This document shows positions 46,561 to 59,866 of a stretch of 64,000 bases of DNA, in pieces. Both the position numbers and the translations under genes were made by a program. The stretch spans positions 30,796,067 to 30,860,066 of the forward strand of contig CM060201.1 in NCBI GenBank assembly GCA_030562195.1, given 5' to 3'. The first letter of the stretch is position 1; each line of letters starts with the position of its first letter. Source of the stretch: Nipponacmea schrenckii (Eukaryota; Mollusca; Gastropoda; Lottiidae). Under the pieces are notes generated by a model. It worked only from the letters and a program-made list of their open reading frames with translations. It made no database searches and was not told the DNA's origin.

Positions 46561-49500
46561 GTTATTATTATAATGTTTATTTCAAGAATATGTTATTAAG
46601 GGGAGATAACTATAGTTTTAAAGGAAATTTAGTACAGACCAATTTAGATTGAGTAAATCAATGTAATTGTATTGACGGACTGACCTAATACTGCAAACTA
46701 GGATTATTATCCAAGGCAAATTACCAAATTAGAGACAAAATTGGTTCTTTTTCCTTTAGACAACATTGAAGAAGGATGGCCATTGTTATCAGAAATTATT
46801 ATATATTTAATTACTGTAGATATTTGATGATCGGATTGTTTTGTTATTGTGATGTGATGTATGACAATATGATCAGAAAGTTTAAGTTCCAATCATGATG
46901 AATATAACTAAAAATTCGTGGCATTTATACAATTTACAGTATCTACTAGTTAAATAGTGTAACTTAGTGTAGCATAGTTTTGACAACAAAACATTGTTTA
47001 GAAAATGTCTGGTTTGGAAAAAAAATACAACAAGAGCCCTGGTCAGAATAGGAAAATGTAAACTTATCTCTGAATGACATTTTTCTAAACAATAGATTCC
47101 TGATGCTGGATGAAAATCCACAACACTTTTAACTGTATGCAAAGTTGGACAACTTCACCCCATTTATTTATATAACAAACTTTTGCTTTGAGAGTTGTTG
47201 CCTCTTTAAAATTTAATCAATACTAAATATCCTATTTAAAATACCCATAACAAATAAAATCAGCAGTGATAATTGCAAATCTTCATAACACACATTACTG
47301 CATGCTTTATCTTGAGCCTCTACACACAGTCATGTCAAGAGAAATAACATGGGAACAGTATAAGATGACTTAATGTACTCTGTTCATGTCACTATGGGAA
47401 CAAAATGAATTCGCAATCAATCACAATTGAACAGATATTTGATTGAGATTTTAAAATTTATGATAGTATCTCTGGTTGTTATTTGATCAAAGGACTCATC
47501 TCAATTGATAGATGTGTTGACTTGAACTTAAATAAATATCTCCTGAATAATAAATAGAACCCTTCAGTCCTTTAGTCCTATTAACAATTAGTCCATTATA
47601 GGGATATAGTCATTGAAATATTTGTACTAGGTAATCAGCCCAGTTGTCAAGGTGTGGTCCATGTTGGCTGGGCCCTGGCTACTAAGGTCCACTAATTGTC
47701 CTCTCTTGAAACCTTATTCAGTTAGCAGAGATTGATTAAAATTACAAAAAAACAAAAAGATTTTGATTGAGATTTTGGTGCCTCAAAATCGTTAGAAATT
47801 TTTAGAATCTCTTAGGTTCTAGTTTAGTTTTTAAAATTTCCTGGGGGAGGGGGAGAAACAGGACGAAAAAAAAAGAGCCCCAGTACCAACTGACATAACT
47901 GCAATTTTTGGTAATATTTATCCCATTAACCCCTATCGTGACCCTGTACATTATATATCGTATCGTGTCATGATTAGATATACCCAGTATTGGCTGGCAA
48001 TATCCCTGAAATCATTGATGTGTTATTAATAAAACCTTATTCATTTGGTCTTTCACAGAGTTTCTGTTTAAAATATGAAATCTCCGTCAACACGATATAC
48101 TAAGAAATCAGGCAATTAGGCAATGACAGATGCAAAAAATATTGCTAATAGTATAAATACACAAACAAAATCTATTTGAATTTTATGTATTATTCACATT
48201 CAATATCTATTAATTAGCCTCAATGAACAACCTCAAGACCAGCTGCATCACATAATGGCAAGTGAGGCTGCTCATAATGTTCCTGTTTAACTTTGCATTC
48301 AGGTGAATTCATCTGCAATGATTCCCCCAGAAAATGTATCAATTTACAGCTCATCATATATTAAAAGATTAGCCCAATATCGGCTTGATATTTTCGAATT
48401 TGATTTGCGTTTGTGTCATATTTCTTGTTAGGGAAATGGTGAGCTTTGTGTGATAAATGACCTGGCTTGACTCCTGTCAGAGTTAGTATTTGATAAGCTG
48501 AAATGGAATATGAGTTTGGATAGATCTATTCCTGGGTTCAAGAACATGACCTCAAATGAAATACACATATGTATAAGCACACGTTTTCCACCATGTTGTT
48601 AAGTATGTGCAGATCATGTTATTGAAAACAAATCTGATTGGATGATGACGGTCTGTCTCGTAAATGATAAAACAATTGGTGACAAATATCAAACCAGCAC
48701 TCTATCGGCAATGCAATGATTTTGTCTTAGAAGTGCAGGCACATCTGAGATTTTACTACAGACTCAAGTTGGTATAAATCCTGAAAAACTGAGTTTACTG
48801 GAAATAAGAGTCTAAGTGAAACCTGATAAATGATGATAATTGATGATTAGTACTTGACAGTATTAGTAGACATGGACGTGTTTAATTACTAATGTTGACA
48901 ATCTACCAATCTGATCACTTTGATGAATATTTTTAGATCTTGGAAAAAAACAAAAATGGTTGCACAGCAAGATATGCCCACTTCCCTGATCAACTTTCAG
49001 TATATGAAGGCCATTGTCAATGTATGTCAAATCAAAAGTCAACTTTTACGTAAAGATGTAACGCTAGAACTTTCTATACTCAAGACTTTGAGTATATCTG
49101 CTAATTCTTCATCTCTTTCAGAGAGTCCACATTGTAGATATATACCAATTAAACATTAGCTTCAATTTTTTCTCAAAATTGCTAGGCTCATGCTGCTTAT
49201 ATTGATTTTAGAAGATCAGATATATTTCTGCTCATATCTAGTTGATTAATCTCAGCATCTCTTGTTTCATGCCAGTCTTATTCCTATTTGATTGATATAC
49301 AGTAATAGATATTTTAGTTATACTGTATATTCACGGTTGTCAACATTAATAGTATTGTCAGATGATTTTCTTGCCAACTGGACATAGGAAATCATCTTAT
49401 AGATGGCTTAAGCTGTGCTAGTATCTGTCAATTATTGATTGTAGATTTCATTTAGATTTCATCTAATTGGTGTATGTGGACCAAAAGTATATTGTTTAAT

Positions 49501-50419
49501 CTAACAATCATGGACATGTTTGTGCAGATAGTTTCAGTAACAAATTACGATTTCTGAGTGAAAATAGGTATTCTTATTCATCAATGGCTGAAAATCTGGA
49601 TAGCAACAAGTCATGACTGCAATCTTTGACTTTTTTTCCGTTCTTTTTTTTACATTGACAAGCGCTAACCTTGACCTTGGTCATAATTTTGCTGATTATT
49701 CATGCTCAGTCTTACTGATTTACACAAGTCATGCTTCCTGTTCATACTTCACTTGCATGCTGGGTAAATATAATGTTTCTGGAAGGTGTGTGGCTCAATT
49801 AATACCTTAAGGTCCAAGGTTCAATTCTGTCATGGGTCGAGTATATTTTTGAAAATTTGTCAACCAGATATTACAGCAATCAATTGCTTTAATGAGGCAA
49901 AAATTATTCAAGACCTCCAACACAAGGGCAGTAGCCAACTAGCTTGTCCTCTTTCTGATACATAGCTGATATTTTGTCACTGAATAAATCAGCTTTTCGA
50001 GGAGTGATGCAAATTAAAAACTCCACTGATTTTAAACCTAAATCCTTCTTGGATTTGCTTCTTGAAATTGTCAACAACCATGACCTTTGTGTTAGACTAT
50101 ATGACAACTGTGACCAGAATTTTCTATTATTAATTTTTCATTAATGTGCGGTAACACGTATTACAATCCACAGCTAATGAAGGTTACTTTTCACATGCCA
50201 TAACACCAAGGATGAAGGACATTCTACCTAAATGATCAAATATTCACTAAAGTTGCTGAAACTCTGAAAAATATAATTACCGTTTGTGTTCTTCTTGCCT
50301 TTTGGCCAATATTGCTCAATAAACCTATCTTAATATTGCTGTATTTTATGATCTCTACCAATAAAGGCCTGTTTACACTTCTCCTTTGAGGAGTCCACTA
50401 CTAGTATACAAGTATTTCT
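46561..50419. other. AT-rich intron, SINE remnant only
   Basis: A B-box-like phrase (ggtccaaggttcaattctgt) at about 49810-49829 suggests a SINE remnant of the 52965 family. Short frames at 46707-47142 (-), 48920-49159 (+) and 49613-50107 show no recognised domain. Confidence 0.4.
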
Positions 50420-50985
50420 ACTGATTTTATTATTGCTCCTGACGTTATTTTTAAATTTTGCTCCTGACTTTATTTTTGCTCCTGATTTTATTATTGCTCC
50501 TGACTTTATTATTGCTCCTTACATTATTATTGCTCCTGAGTTGATTATTGCTCCTGATTTAATTATTGCTCCTGATTTTATTATTTCTCCTGACTTTATT
50601 TTTTAATTTTGCTCCCGACTTTATTATTGCTCCTGACTTTATTTTTAATTTTGCTCCTGACTTTATTTTTGCTCGTGATTTTATTATTGCTCCTGACTTC
50701 CTGACCTTATTATTGCTCCTGATTTTATTTTTGCTCCTGACTTCCTGACCTTTTTATTGTACTTGATTTTATTATTGCTCCTGATTTAATAATTGCTCCT
50801 GATTTTATTATTGCTCCTGACTTTGTTTTTTAATATTGCTCCCAACTTTATTATTGCTCCTGACTTTATTTTTTAATTTTGCTCCTGACTATTGCTCCTG
50901 ATTTTATTTTTGCTCCTGACTTCCTGACCTTATTATTGCTCCTGATTTTATTATTGCTCCTGACCATATTATTGCTCTTGTTTTT
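50420..50985. repeat. ~20-bp minisatellite (tattattgctcctgacttta)
   Basis: About 28 units of variable length, with higher-order phrases such as cttcctgacc repeated. Leu/Pro/Asp-rich open frames within it follow from the repeat. Confidence 0.92.
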
Positions 50986-52964
50986 CTCAAATCTATTTTC
51001 ATTCCCCATCTGGTTCAGATGGAGTGACGTGGAAAAGGCATCCATGGTTTCAAGTCAATGATTTGTTTGCCACATTTATGTTGAATTTGTAGGGAATATT
51101 AAAGAAACTTCTGAAGGAAAAAAAATATAACAGACAGGATAATTACAGTGTTATTTCATAAAAAGATTTGATAACATCTTGAATCCAATTTCAACAATCA
51201 TCAATCATATTACTTACAAATAGGATGAGACAATATAGCATAAACTATATCTAGCAAATTGCAATATTCCATGTTTTAACCAATAAAACTTTGTTATTCA
51301 TGATGTGTTTAAGAAATAAGACTCCCATTAAAATGGGCATAAAAAAATTATTAGGTCTAAAAATTGGCCAATAAGAGTGTATATTCCTCAGTTGGAATAT
51401 ATATAACACACAATATATCCATTAAAAACTTATTTTAAAGAATTCTTCTAAGTGTGTTTGAAATAACTTATGTATTTTTACTTAGTTTTTATGGATAAAT
51501 GGGATTATTGAGGGATGCTGTCAAATAGTTTCAATCTACTTGTTAAACAAATCCATGAAAGTATATCCCTTCGGGTTGTGTTAAAGAGAACATGCTTTCA
51601 GTTGTTAAAGTTAATTTTCAGCAACTCTTTTGAAATGCAACTTGAAGAAAATTTTTTATTAATTCACAGCATGATTGTGGACTTTAATTAATAATCATGT
51701 TGTAATAACTTGTTTTAGGAGTAATGAATATTAAACACCTTGTCTAGGAAATATTGTTCTAACATTTTCCTTAATAGTATGTTTAACCCTAGCACCAATG
51801 TCACCTCGTGTCTGTGGTTCCTGATAATCATAACTTACTGTCAATAAATCTCACAGTATTAACTTGGATATTAGTCTGTGCCAGTAGATTTGACCTAGAA
51901 AATGGACATGTTTTCGTACTTTATGGTTGATGTGTCAATCTATGTTTAGTGTTCACATCAATTTTAGTAAAAGACTTCTAAAGTGATTGTATCCATATTG
52001 GATGTGCATTCAAGGAATTGAGCTTTCATCAGGATAAAAAATATTTTATGGCAATATTTAAGTTCTTGTGAAATGTTTTAATTAAAAAGTGAGATTGCAA
52101 CCACATTGTGCGTTCAAGACATTGAACTTGTAAACATTATTTATCCATGAAATGAAACATCTTCTCAGTATATTTCATATTATGTACAATATTTCGAAGG
52201 CTTTCAATATTCTGTACATAGAATAGGATGAAAGTTTGAGCTTAAATACATTACACTTTTTTTCAAATATCATAAAATGAAATATGAATGGAATAGAAGT
52301 AAATTTACGTAAAAAAGTTTGTGAAATATATCTAGAAAGGTTCATTGTTTTTCTGACAAAACTTCAAGAACACTTGAAAAACTTGACATATTAATCACGA
52401 TTAAAAAGGAATGTTTAGTCTTATTTTCAATAATGAAACGTTCCAGATACTGAACTTTCATCAGGATAGAAAGCTGTGAGAAAATAAATCAATAAATTGT
52501 TCCTTGTGTGATAATAATATACTCCTCAATTTATTATGAATAAGGGAAATCACATTTAAAAATCACTCCCAATTATTCTAGGTGTAATACTGGCACTGGA
52601 CCTTCATCAGGATTTATTGATCTATAAAATATATAGGAGTAAATCTGGATTAATATAAGAGAAGTGTTTAATTTAGTTCTGTTTGAGATTGAGTAAGAAA
52701 CATAATGTTTAAGTTTGAGAAAGGGAAAATGAATACATTTTGGAAACTGCTTCTAAGGTAGGCACAAATTGATCTTTTATATTATAAGGTTACTGGTATC
52801 TTAATATGTGGCAGGATTTTGTTATAAATGATACTAGCCCAACTAATTTGGTCCATATTAAATGTATGGTTCGTAATATATCGTCCCCAACTAGCTATGA
52901 ATAACATTGTGTACCAACCACCTAACATGGCATGCATTATTGTACTTATCTTTTTTCTTCATTA
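50986..52964. other. AT-rich intron, faint repeats
   Basis: The word actttcatcaggata, with flanking similarity, occurs near 52025, 52460 and 52605, suggesting a decayed dispersed or tandem repeat. No exon was recognised. Confidence 0.4.
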
Positions 52965-53325
52965 GCTCATAGAGAGTCACATTGGCTCACTGAGATGAAG
53001 CTTGCTCGCTAGTCTGAGCGTCCAGGGTTCAATCCCAGCAAAGGTTGAGATAAAGTTTTTGATTATTCTGCCCGGTTTCCCCTTGTCAATGATCCAGGTT
53101 AGAGGGACTAACATGGAATAAAATTCCTAGTAGTTCGGATGGGACAATAAACCAAGGCCCCATGTGTTAAAGGCTGTGCTCATTAAAGATCCCAAAATAG
53201 TAGGCTAATGCCACTGTCATTTTCTCACTGCACACTGCATGGCATTGTCTTCATATAGCTCAAAAGGTGCAGCTGAAAAGCAGAGCGTAAAAAATCCATT
53301 TCATTTGCATTGGTATTGGTTCAAC
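52965..53325 (+). mobile_element. tRNA-derived SINE (family B), most complete copy
   Basis: The tRNA-like head has an A-box-like segment (attggctcactgagatgaag) and a B box in ccagggttcaatcccagcaa. The body has ttccccttgtcaatgatcca, ggttagagggactaacatgg and gatgggacaataaacc. The 3' part has ctgcacactgcatggcattg and ends aaatccatttcattt. Truncated relatives lie at 18930, 28865, 31620 and 57128. Confidence 0.8.
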
Positions 53326-56044
53326 AAGGTTAAAAGAAATATGTGCTTTGTTTGATATTCAAGAATTTTTGCAAGGAGCAGAATTGGATTTGTCTTCTAA
53401 AATGTGTTTAATTCCATGAAACTTTATCCACTTTTATTAACTGGTATAAAATATGTAATAGTATGTTTTCTAGCCAATTAGATAATTAGTCAGGAATTTT
53501 CCACTCTCCAGTATTTATTCTATATAAAGATATTGATTTAAGTTTTAATGCATTTTATATTGTGTATTGCACTAATTATCTGATTTATACTCTACAGTAA
53601 ACTGTGAACATTTTGTTTACATTACATGTAGGGATGTAAAACTTACAGTATTGATAGTTAAATCTTGGTATTACTAAACTATTACAAATTTATAATAGAA
53701 AGAAATATCCAGATTTCAAAAAGATAACAATTTTATGTTGATCAACAACTAGCTGGTTAACAGAATCATCAGGTACATATATATACAGAACAAGCAAAAT
53801 CTATTAAATAAGTTCTACATTTACAATCATGTGTTATTTCCATGCAAGAACCACAAGAGATTTGTTTGGACCCTTTCCCTCAGGTCCACCCCTACGTCTT
53901 TTCAATATAGTTTATGACTATCGTAGGAAAGATTGTTATGTTCGGGGTGCACACTATATACTATATAGATCAATTTTGACTATTTTTACCCACCAAAATG
54001 CCCTTTAAGTGATACCACATCTTAGAATGAACATAAAATGTTAGTTCTGAAGAAAGGTCAATATGAGTATATATTTATCAAGGAACTTACTTGGTGTAAT
54101 AAAGTAAAATCTGGAAAATTCATAAAACTAATTAAATCAATTTATTAAGCATTTTTCAAAAGTTAATTACATTTTTATAGATAATTACCTAGATTTTTTG
54201 GGATTTATCAGATTATATAAGGATTCTGTTATGTTATTTCTGGAAACTGGTATATCTACTGATGAACATTTGTTCTGAGCCCAAGTTGAATGTTATGTTC
54301 ATTGTAGGATGTAGAATTCCCGTAGGTGTTCTCTTAATACAGTTTCTACTGTACATGTATATTGTAATTACACTGTTATAAAACATACTTCAACATATCA
54401 GGTTAAATATAATTTAAATAGAAAAAAATATTAAACATATCTCATTATCTAACAGTTTGATAAAACATGGGAAGGAAATTCAATCCTAACATAGGGCCGG
54501 AAGCATGTCAAATATTATCTTATCAGGAATAATGTGCAAGACAAAAATAATCCATTTATTTCATGTTAAATAAAAACCTCATCAATTTACTTCTAAATTT
54601 AATACATACAGCCAACTTTCAATTCACATAATGTTATTTTTATAACTATAAGCTACCGATTTGAGCTTGGATTTCTGCTTATAATTTTGGTGGTATTGAA
54701 ATCAGTTCTGATGTATAAAAAGTCTTAAATATACAAACAGGGTTCAATTTAAGCAATATCACATTGCAGTTGGTTAGTCAAAATGACCACTTTTACAATG
54801 CAATTTCCTCTGAATTACCAATAGTGAAGTTTTCATGATGATCTGCAAGTCAAATCAAATCAATATATTTTGTTTGAATTTTTTGTCAAATTAAATTTGT
54901 CAAATTTAGAATAAACCTCTTTAAAAACTTAAGCATCGAACTCATTGGCAAGTCCTTTTGAAGGTTTACTACTGGAACATTTTAAACTGCTACTTGTGAT
55001 AAAAACATGTTAACTTGATTAGTCATGTCTAAGATATGGTGTGATAAATTGCTAATTATGAACAAATTGATGTTATATCAGGTTTTTGACATGATGTTGA
55101 ATTTTTGAATTTACTTTAAGCTAGCTTTTGTGTGTTTCCACTTGTTAAATTGCCAAAGCATTACAGTTTGAGAACCAAAAACCTCACATTTCTTTTATAT
55201 ATATATAGACAATAACAGCGTTTCCACTGAGAATTGCGAACACTTAGTTTATCTGATCCTCGTATATATATATATATAAGGTTTAAATCCGTCAATTAGT
55301 CATTTTGACCATCTTGGCTTAAACTCTGGCGGCTAAGTCTGCTAAGCTACTTAACTCTAACTTCACTTGACTTCAGTTAATATGACCCATGGGAACAATA
55401 CAAAGATGTAGAGAGTATCATAAACTGAATAATATACAATGAAGTCTGTGTTATCCAACATCTAAGTAATCAGACATTTTGCGTAATAGGACATCTTTTT
55501 CTGGTACAGATTGATTTTCTTCTTATACATTGTTGAAAAAAAGCACTGGATATTCCAATTGGACATCAATAATTCAAATAATAATAAGACTATTACCTCT
55601 TAGGAAGACCAAAAACTTGGAATTTTATACATATATTGACCTTAAATCATATGGACTTACCTGATGTCAAAATTGTTTGTCAAAATCGCTCTATAATGCA
55701 ATGAATTGATATTACTTAGTAATATCAATACAACTTTTGAAATTTTGAAACATGCTGATTACTAGCGTGTTTTTTCGATAATTACTAATGGATTATCTAT
55801 TATTTAGAGATTCATAGAGATTCTATTCCATAGTCATGACACCTGGTAAGTCTAAATGATGATTATTTGTCTTATTGAACAAGTTTGAGACATCAAATTT
55901 TATGTTCAATCTAAGAGGTAAAGGTCTTGGAAAAAGTCATATTAAACTTTGCTGTTGAGTTAATTAAATATAAATTCAGTGAAGCTGAAGTAAACTTAAA
56001 CGTGAGTCTTAATAATAAAATTCTTTATTGGTTGTGTTTTTCAG
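53326..56044. other. distal part of intron 1, old element remnants
   Basis: The region 53990-54300 resembles the inverted-repeat element at 60778-61210 (agtgataccacatcttagaa, tgaacataaaatg; later gaacatttgttctgag). The region 55120-55260 has a gtgtttccactt/gcgtttccactg pair, possibly old transposon ends. The intron ends in a short pyrimidine tract and tttttcag at 56044. Confidence 0.4.
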
Positions 56045-56138
56045 AAAACACAGTAGTGGCGATTTACACAGTAGATTGAAAACCAGAAAGTTATTAGGTG
56101 TTGGTGAAACAGATGATGGTGATGTTCACAGATCAAAG
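56045..56138 (+). CDS. TP53I11: TP53I11 orthologue, exon with conserved N-terminal motif
   Basis: TP53I11 (PIG11) is a conserved animal membrane protein of about 190 residues. In vertebrates it is p53-inducible and linked to apoptosis and restraint of cell migration; its biochemical activity is not established. This exon supplies the cytosol-facing N-terminal motif. After one base completing a split codon it reads 31 residues, including [25 protein letters not shown] and DVHRSK. The human protein has the near-identical motif SRLKTRKILGVG followed by acidic residues and EVHRSK. Acceptor tttttcag and donor aag/gtaaat are consensus. The exon ends in phase 0, compatible with the next exon. Confidence 0.93.
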
Positions 56139-56385
56139 GTAAATGAAACATAATCGCTCATTTGGAAACAGATGTCTTGTTAACAAATCCAGCTAATAAG
56201 TGGCATCTTTAAGAGTGAGAATTGCATGACCTGTTTCTGAAAAAATATTATTGTATTATTTTTTTATTGTAAGGTTTTTTACAAACAAAGGTACCTGATG
56301 GTTTAGTCTTATGGAAATCTTTTTGGCTTGGGACTTGTAAGCTTGTTTTTGTAGCCAAAGCTAGATGTCAAATGCTTACAAAAGG

Positions 56386-57051
56386 GATTGTAAAGAGGTT
56401 TCTTTCTTTTTATGGATCTTTGAAGGCCATTGATAACTGGCCACTTTTGCACTACCAGTAATTTTCAGTCAGACATCTTTGGTTCTTGCAATTCCACCAA
56501 AAGTAATTGTTTTATGACATTTTTAAAGCCCTAAGATACTGTCAGGACCTTATGTGACAGTGATGTCATAAAATGCTTAGTGAGTTCGTCATAAAACTTG
56601 AAGCTTGAAAGGTGGTCATACAAATGTATTATATACATTTGGTAAAATAAACTTTCATTAAACTTGGCATTGATTCAGACACAGTGACATCCTATAAAAT
56701 TCATGTCTGCCGTTATATTACTGAAGCTTTAGAAACACAGAATATCAATATGCCTCCTAGGCATTATTTAAAGTGATTCTAAAGAAGGACACAGATAGTA
56801 CCAATTTCCACCGTTCCAATTTTCAGCCAGACGTCCGTGGTTTTAACAACTTCATGTAAACTTTGTGATTTATGATGTCATCGTAAAGATCCTTGTATAT
56901 CAATAGCAGCTTTGGTGATGTCAGGAATCACTTAGTTTTAGTGGAATAGCCACAGATGTCTGATTGAAAATTGAAATAGTGCAAATTGATGCTGTCAATG
57001 CCCCCTATACACAATTACACATAATTCTTTTAGAAAAACCTCTTTACAATC
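56386..57051. mobile_element. MITE with GATTGTAAAGAGGTTT ends
   Basis: A perfect 16-bp terminal inverted repeat (gattgtaaagaggttt at the left, its inverse ending at 57051) encloses inverted internal modules around tcagtcagacatctttggtt and ccacagatgtctgattgaaa. It lies in intron 2. A single-ended relative is at about 61808-61955 (gattataaagaggttttctg). Confidence 0.78.
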
Positions 57052-57127
57052 TATTTATTATTAATCAACTGTATTAATGAAATTAAAACCAGACAATTGG
57101 ATATTTATAGATTTATGACTGCTAAAG

Positions 57128-57355
57128 TTCCCCTTGTCAGTGATGGAGGTCAGAGGGACTGACATGAAAAAATTTTGGATGGGACAATAATTAACCAAGA
57201 CCATGTGTGCTACAGAATGTGCTCTTTAAAATCTGCGACAACTGAAAATGGCAAAAAGAGTAGGCTATGCCAACACTTCTCTCATTGCACCCTGCATGAC
57301 TGTGCATATTAGCATATTAGGTGCAGAGGAGTATGATGTAAAATAACATTCATTT
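57128..57355 (+). mobile_element. SINE fragment (family B, headless)
   Basis: Contains ttccccttgtcagtgatgga, ggtcagagggactgacatg, gatgggacaataattaacca, ctctcattgcaccctgcatg and tattaggtgcagagg, then a cattcatttcag tail. It matches the body of the 52965 element, with the tRNA head missing. Confidence 0.75.
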
Positions 57356-57444
57356 CAGTTTTTTCGGAAGATGGAAAGTCAGATCAACTTGATTGCCAGT
57401 TTGAATCATTGTCTAATGTTATTAATTTTTTTTATTATTTCTAG

Positions 57445-57552
57445 TTAAGTCAGATATTAGGCCACAGTGATCAGTTATATGTACGGTTACCACCAGGTTT
57501 AAGAATATGGCAGTTAATATTAGCTATAATTTTTACAGTAGTTGCTTTATGG
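57445..57552 (+). CDS. TP53I11: TP53I11 orthologue, exon with first membrane segment
   Basis: Thirty-six codons in phase 0 at both ends, with acceptor tttctag and donor tgg/gtaagt. The peptide begins LSQILGHSDQ, continues LYVRLPPGLRIWQ and runs into a hydrophobic helix (LILAIIFTVVALW). The human counterpart has ISQVLG, then REPLGLRVWQ, then its first transmembrane segment, so the alignment has no gaps at the motif positions. The hydrophobic segment continues into the next exon. Confidence 0.93.
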
Positions 57553-57683
57553 GTAAGTTTTATATTTGCCTCACAGATGATAAATCTTTATACAGTTCTG
57601 ATGGCATTTACTGTGCAGTTGAAGCTGAGTAATAAATAGTCTACATACGTATTTGTCAGAGTAACATAAAAATAGGTATGAAA

Positions 57684-58461
57684 TCTAAAATAAATATAAA
57701 AAGGAAGTGTCTGTGTATGTGTGTGTGTGTGTATGGTCGCCATAGCTCAAAGACGGAGGCAGGCATGAAGGAGATGCTGTGCATGCACAATCCTGTATAT
57801 GCAAGGATGTGCACCTAAGTCTGTTGTGAAACAATCATGCAAACACAGTAAACAAGCCTTCCAGAAATGTGAAGAACATTCTAGAGCCAATATAAGGGAG
57901 TGACCATAACTGAGAGACGGCTAGACTGTGGATGCATATTCCTGGAAATGCAAAGATGTGCACCTGTGTCTTTGTTTACGCATATGTTGTTTACTTTGTC
58001 AAAAAACACACTGAAGACTGTTGAAAGGGCAAAAATTTCTTTTATTTACTTTGGGTAATAATAGATTTACCAACGGTTATTAAACCAATAGAATGCCTCA
58101 CAAATATTCGGCACTGATATTTTTAACTTTTAAGTACTGAATGTTTTTTCACTACCAACTACTCATGCATTGAATTAAAAATATTTCATGCCCACGATAT
58201 TTCTTTTAATCAATTACCATTGATTGAAATGGGTTATGTACGTGAAGGCTGATGACAAATTGTTTTTGGATAACCATGTCTACAATTTAAACCAATAGAA
58301 TGCCTCTCAAATATTCGGCGCCGATATTTTCAACTTTTAAGTACTGAATGTTTTTTCACTACCAACTACTCATGCATTGAATGAAAAGAAATATTGTGGG
58401 CATGAAATATTATTCAAGTGACTGGTAAATGACCCCGGGCAAAGCCGGGAATAAGTGCTAG
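57684..58461 (+). mobile_element. non-autonomous Helitron, complete
   Basis: The 3' end has the Helitron signature: a GC-rich hairpin (cccgggcaaagccggg, about 58434-58449), a short spacer and CTAG at 58458-58461, followed by T. The 5' end is TC at 57684 preceded by A, giving the A/T insertion site. The 5' region (aaaaaggaagtgtctgtgta, then a GT run and gtcgccatagctcaaagacg) resembles Helitron 5' ends I know from other animals. It contains a ~90-bp direct repeat (58085 and 58295, aatagaatgcctcacaaata) and an inverted pair around tttcatgcccacgatattt. No Rep/helicase is encoded. It lies in intron 3 in sense orientation. Confidence 0.82.
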
Positions 58462-59866
58462 TAATTAATGTAAAACAGAAATAGTGAGGGTGAATAAAGG
58501 TTAATGCTGTCCTTAGAGATTCCGTTTTTGTGAATATAAATCATTTTACATAGCATATCATACTTGCTGATACATGCAACATAAAGCTTATTGTGAGCAG
58601 TTGAAGAGATTGGTAGTCACATCGGATTTCATTGAAATTGAAAAATCGTCACAATCGAACTTGACCGGTGTCCTGTCAATTCAATTATTTTACCTTGGCC
58701 TTTATGCTTACTCACCTCAACTTTTATGTTTCATTTTGTTAAGAATTACCTGGGGCTTTATTCTTGATTTTAGAATTGTCTGATTGGAAAACAAAACTTA
58801 ATTTAAAACACTTGATCATCTTAACATTAAGTTACGGGAGTAAGGTCCCTGGTATTAAAGTCCTTTCACACCCTCACACTCACACTCTCACACAACCTCA
58901 CACAGCAAACTCATTTGTCAAGGAAAACTTCCTTGTGCTGACAGAGCTTTCTGAATTCATATCACCATAGTTACGAAATGAAAGAAGTGGTAATAGAATT
59001 CATGACCATGCATTAGGCGTTAGTGGAAATACACAATTCTTTTTTACACTTGCTCAGTTTTCATATTTAGAATTGATTTAGTTTATATATTAATAAACTG
59101 CCTGAAGAACGAAAGCGCTAGCAGGATAATGTAGTTTTCCTTTCCTGTTGTTTAATCTTTTTTATATATACACTACCAAAGAGTAGTTAAATCAACATTT
59201 TTTCTACTATATATATCTATATAGATCTTGATATAGATGGAAGACAATCTGTTATAGCAAGTTGGGTTATTCACTGAAAAGCAATCTATCTGTGATAGAA
59301 TCAATGAGACCTTGAAATGAGAAATGAATGCAAGCGTTAAATTGAAGTGTTTAACACCGCTAACAATAATTCCAATCCAAGCGTATTTCTTGATTTCAGC
59401 TTCAAGACTTGTCAAGGTTATTATTGTCAATAACTAAAAACATGTCACATGAAGAATCAATTAGTTTGACTTTAATACCCCTTAGAGCATAGGCTATTAG
59501 TAATATTATCTGATGTTTAGAAAACCAAATACAACTCTCATTATACATTATGCAAGCAAACTGGTTCCTTAGTCTGGAAAACTTCACCTGATATAAATTA
59601 AGTGTTCAATTCATCTGATGGGTTAACCAATTAGATTACTATATTTCTTAAAATCTGGATTGTATATTTTTTAAGTTTACGAGAATGGGGCCTATGATGT
59701 ATCAGAAAATAATCGTACCACCCTCTACCAAATTATTCATACATGTATGACAATTTACTATGATTTGAACTAACTTAGTTATAATAACCACCAAAAGAGA
59801 AAGGCAGGGCCAAATACCTTCCAGCTTTGCATTCAGATATGTTAAAGCCCACCTTTCCCTTTCTTG
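58462..59866. other. intron 3, nothing recognised
   Basis: Phrases cctggggctttattcttgat near 58750 and gagaatggggcctatgatg near 59684 resemble the ends of the inverted-repeat family at 60778-61210, so a decayed copy may span them. Short frames here lack homology. Confidence 0.35.

Noticed and set aside
50566..51061. Hydrophobic Leu/Pro/Asp-rich frames resembling membrane proteins
   Set aside because: The residues come from the tattattgctcctgac minisatellite.
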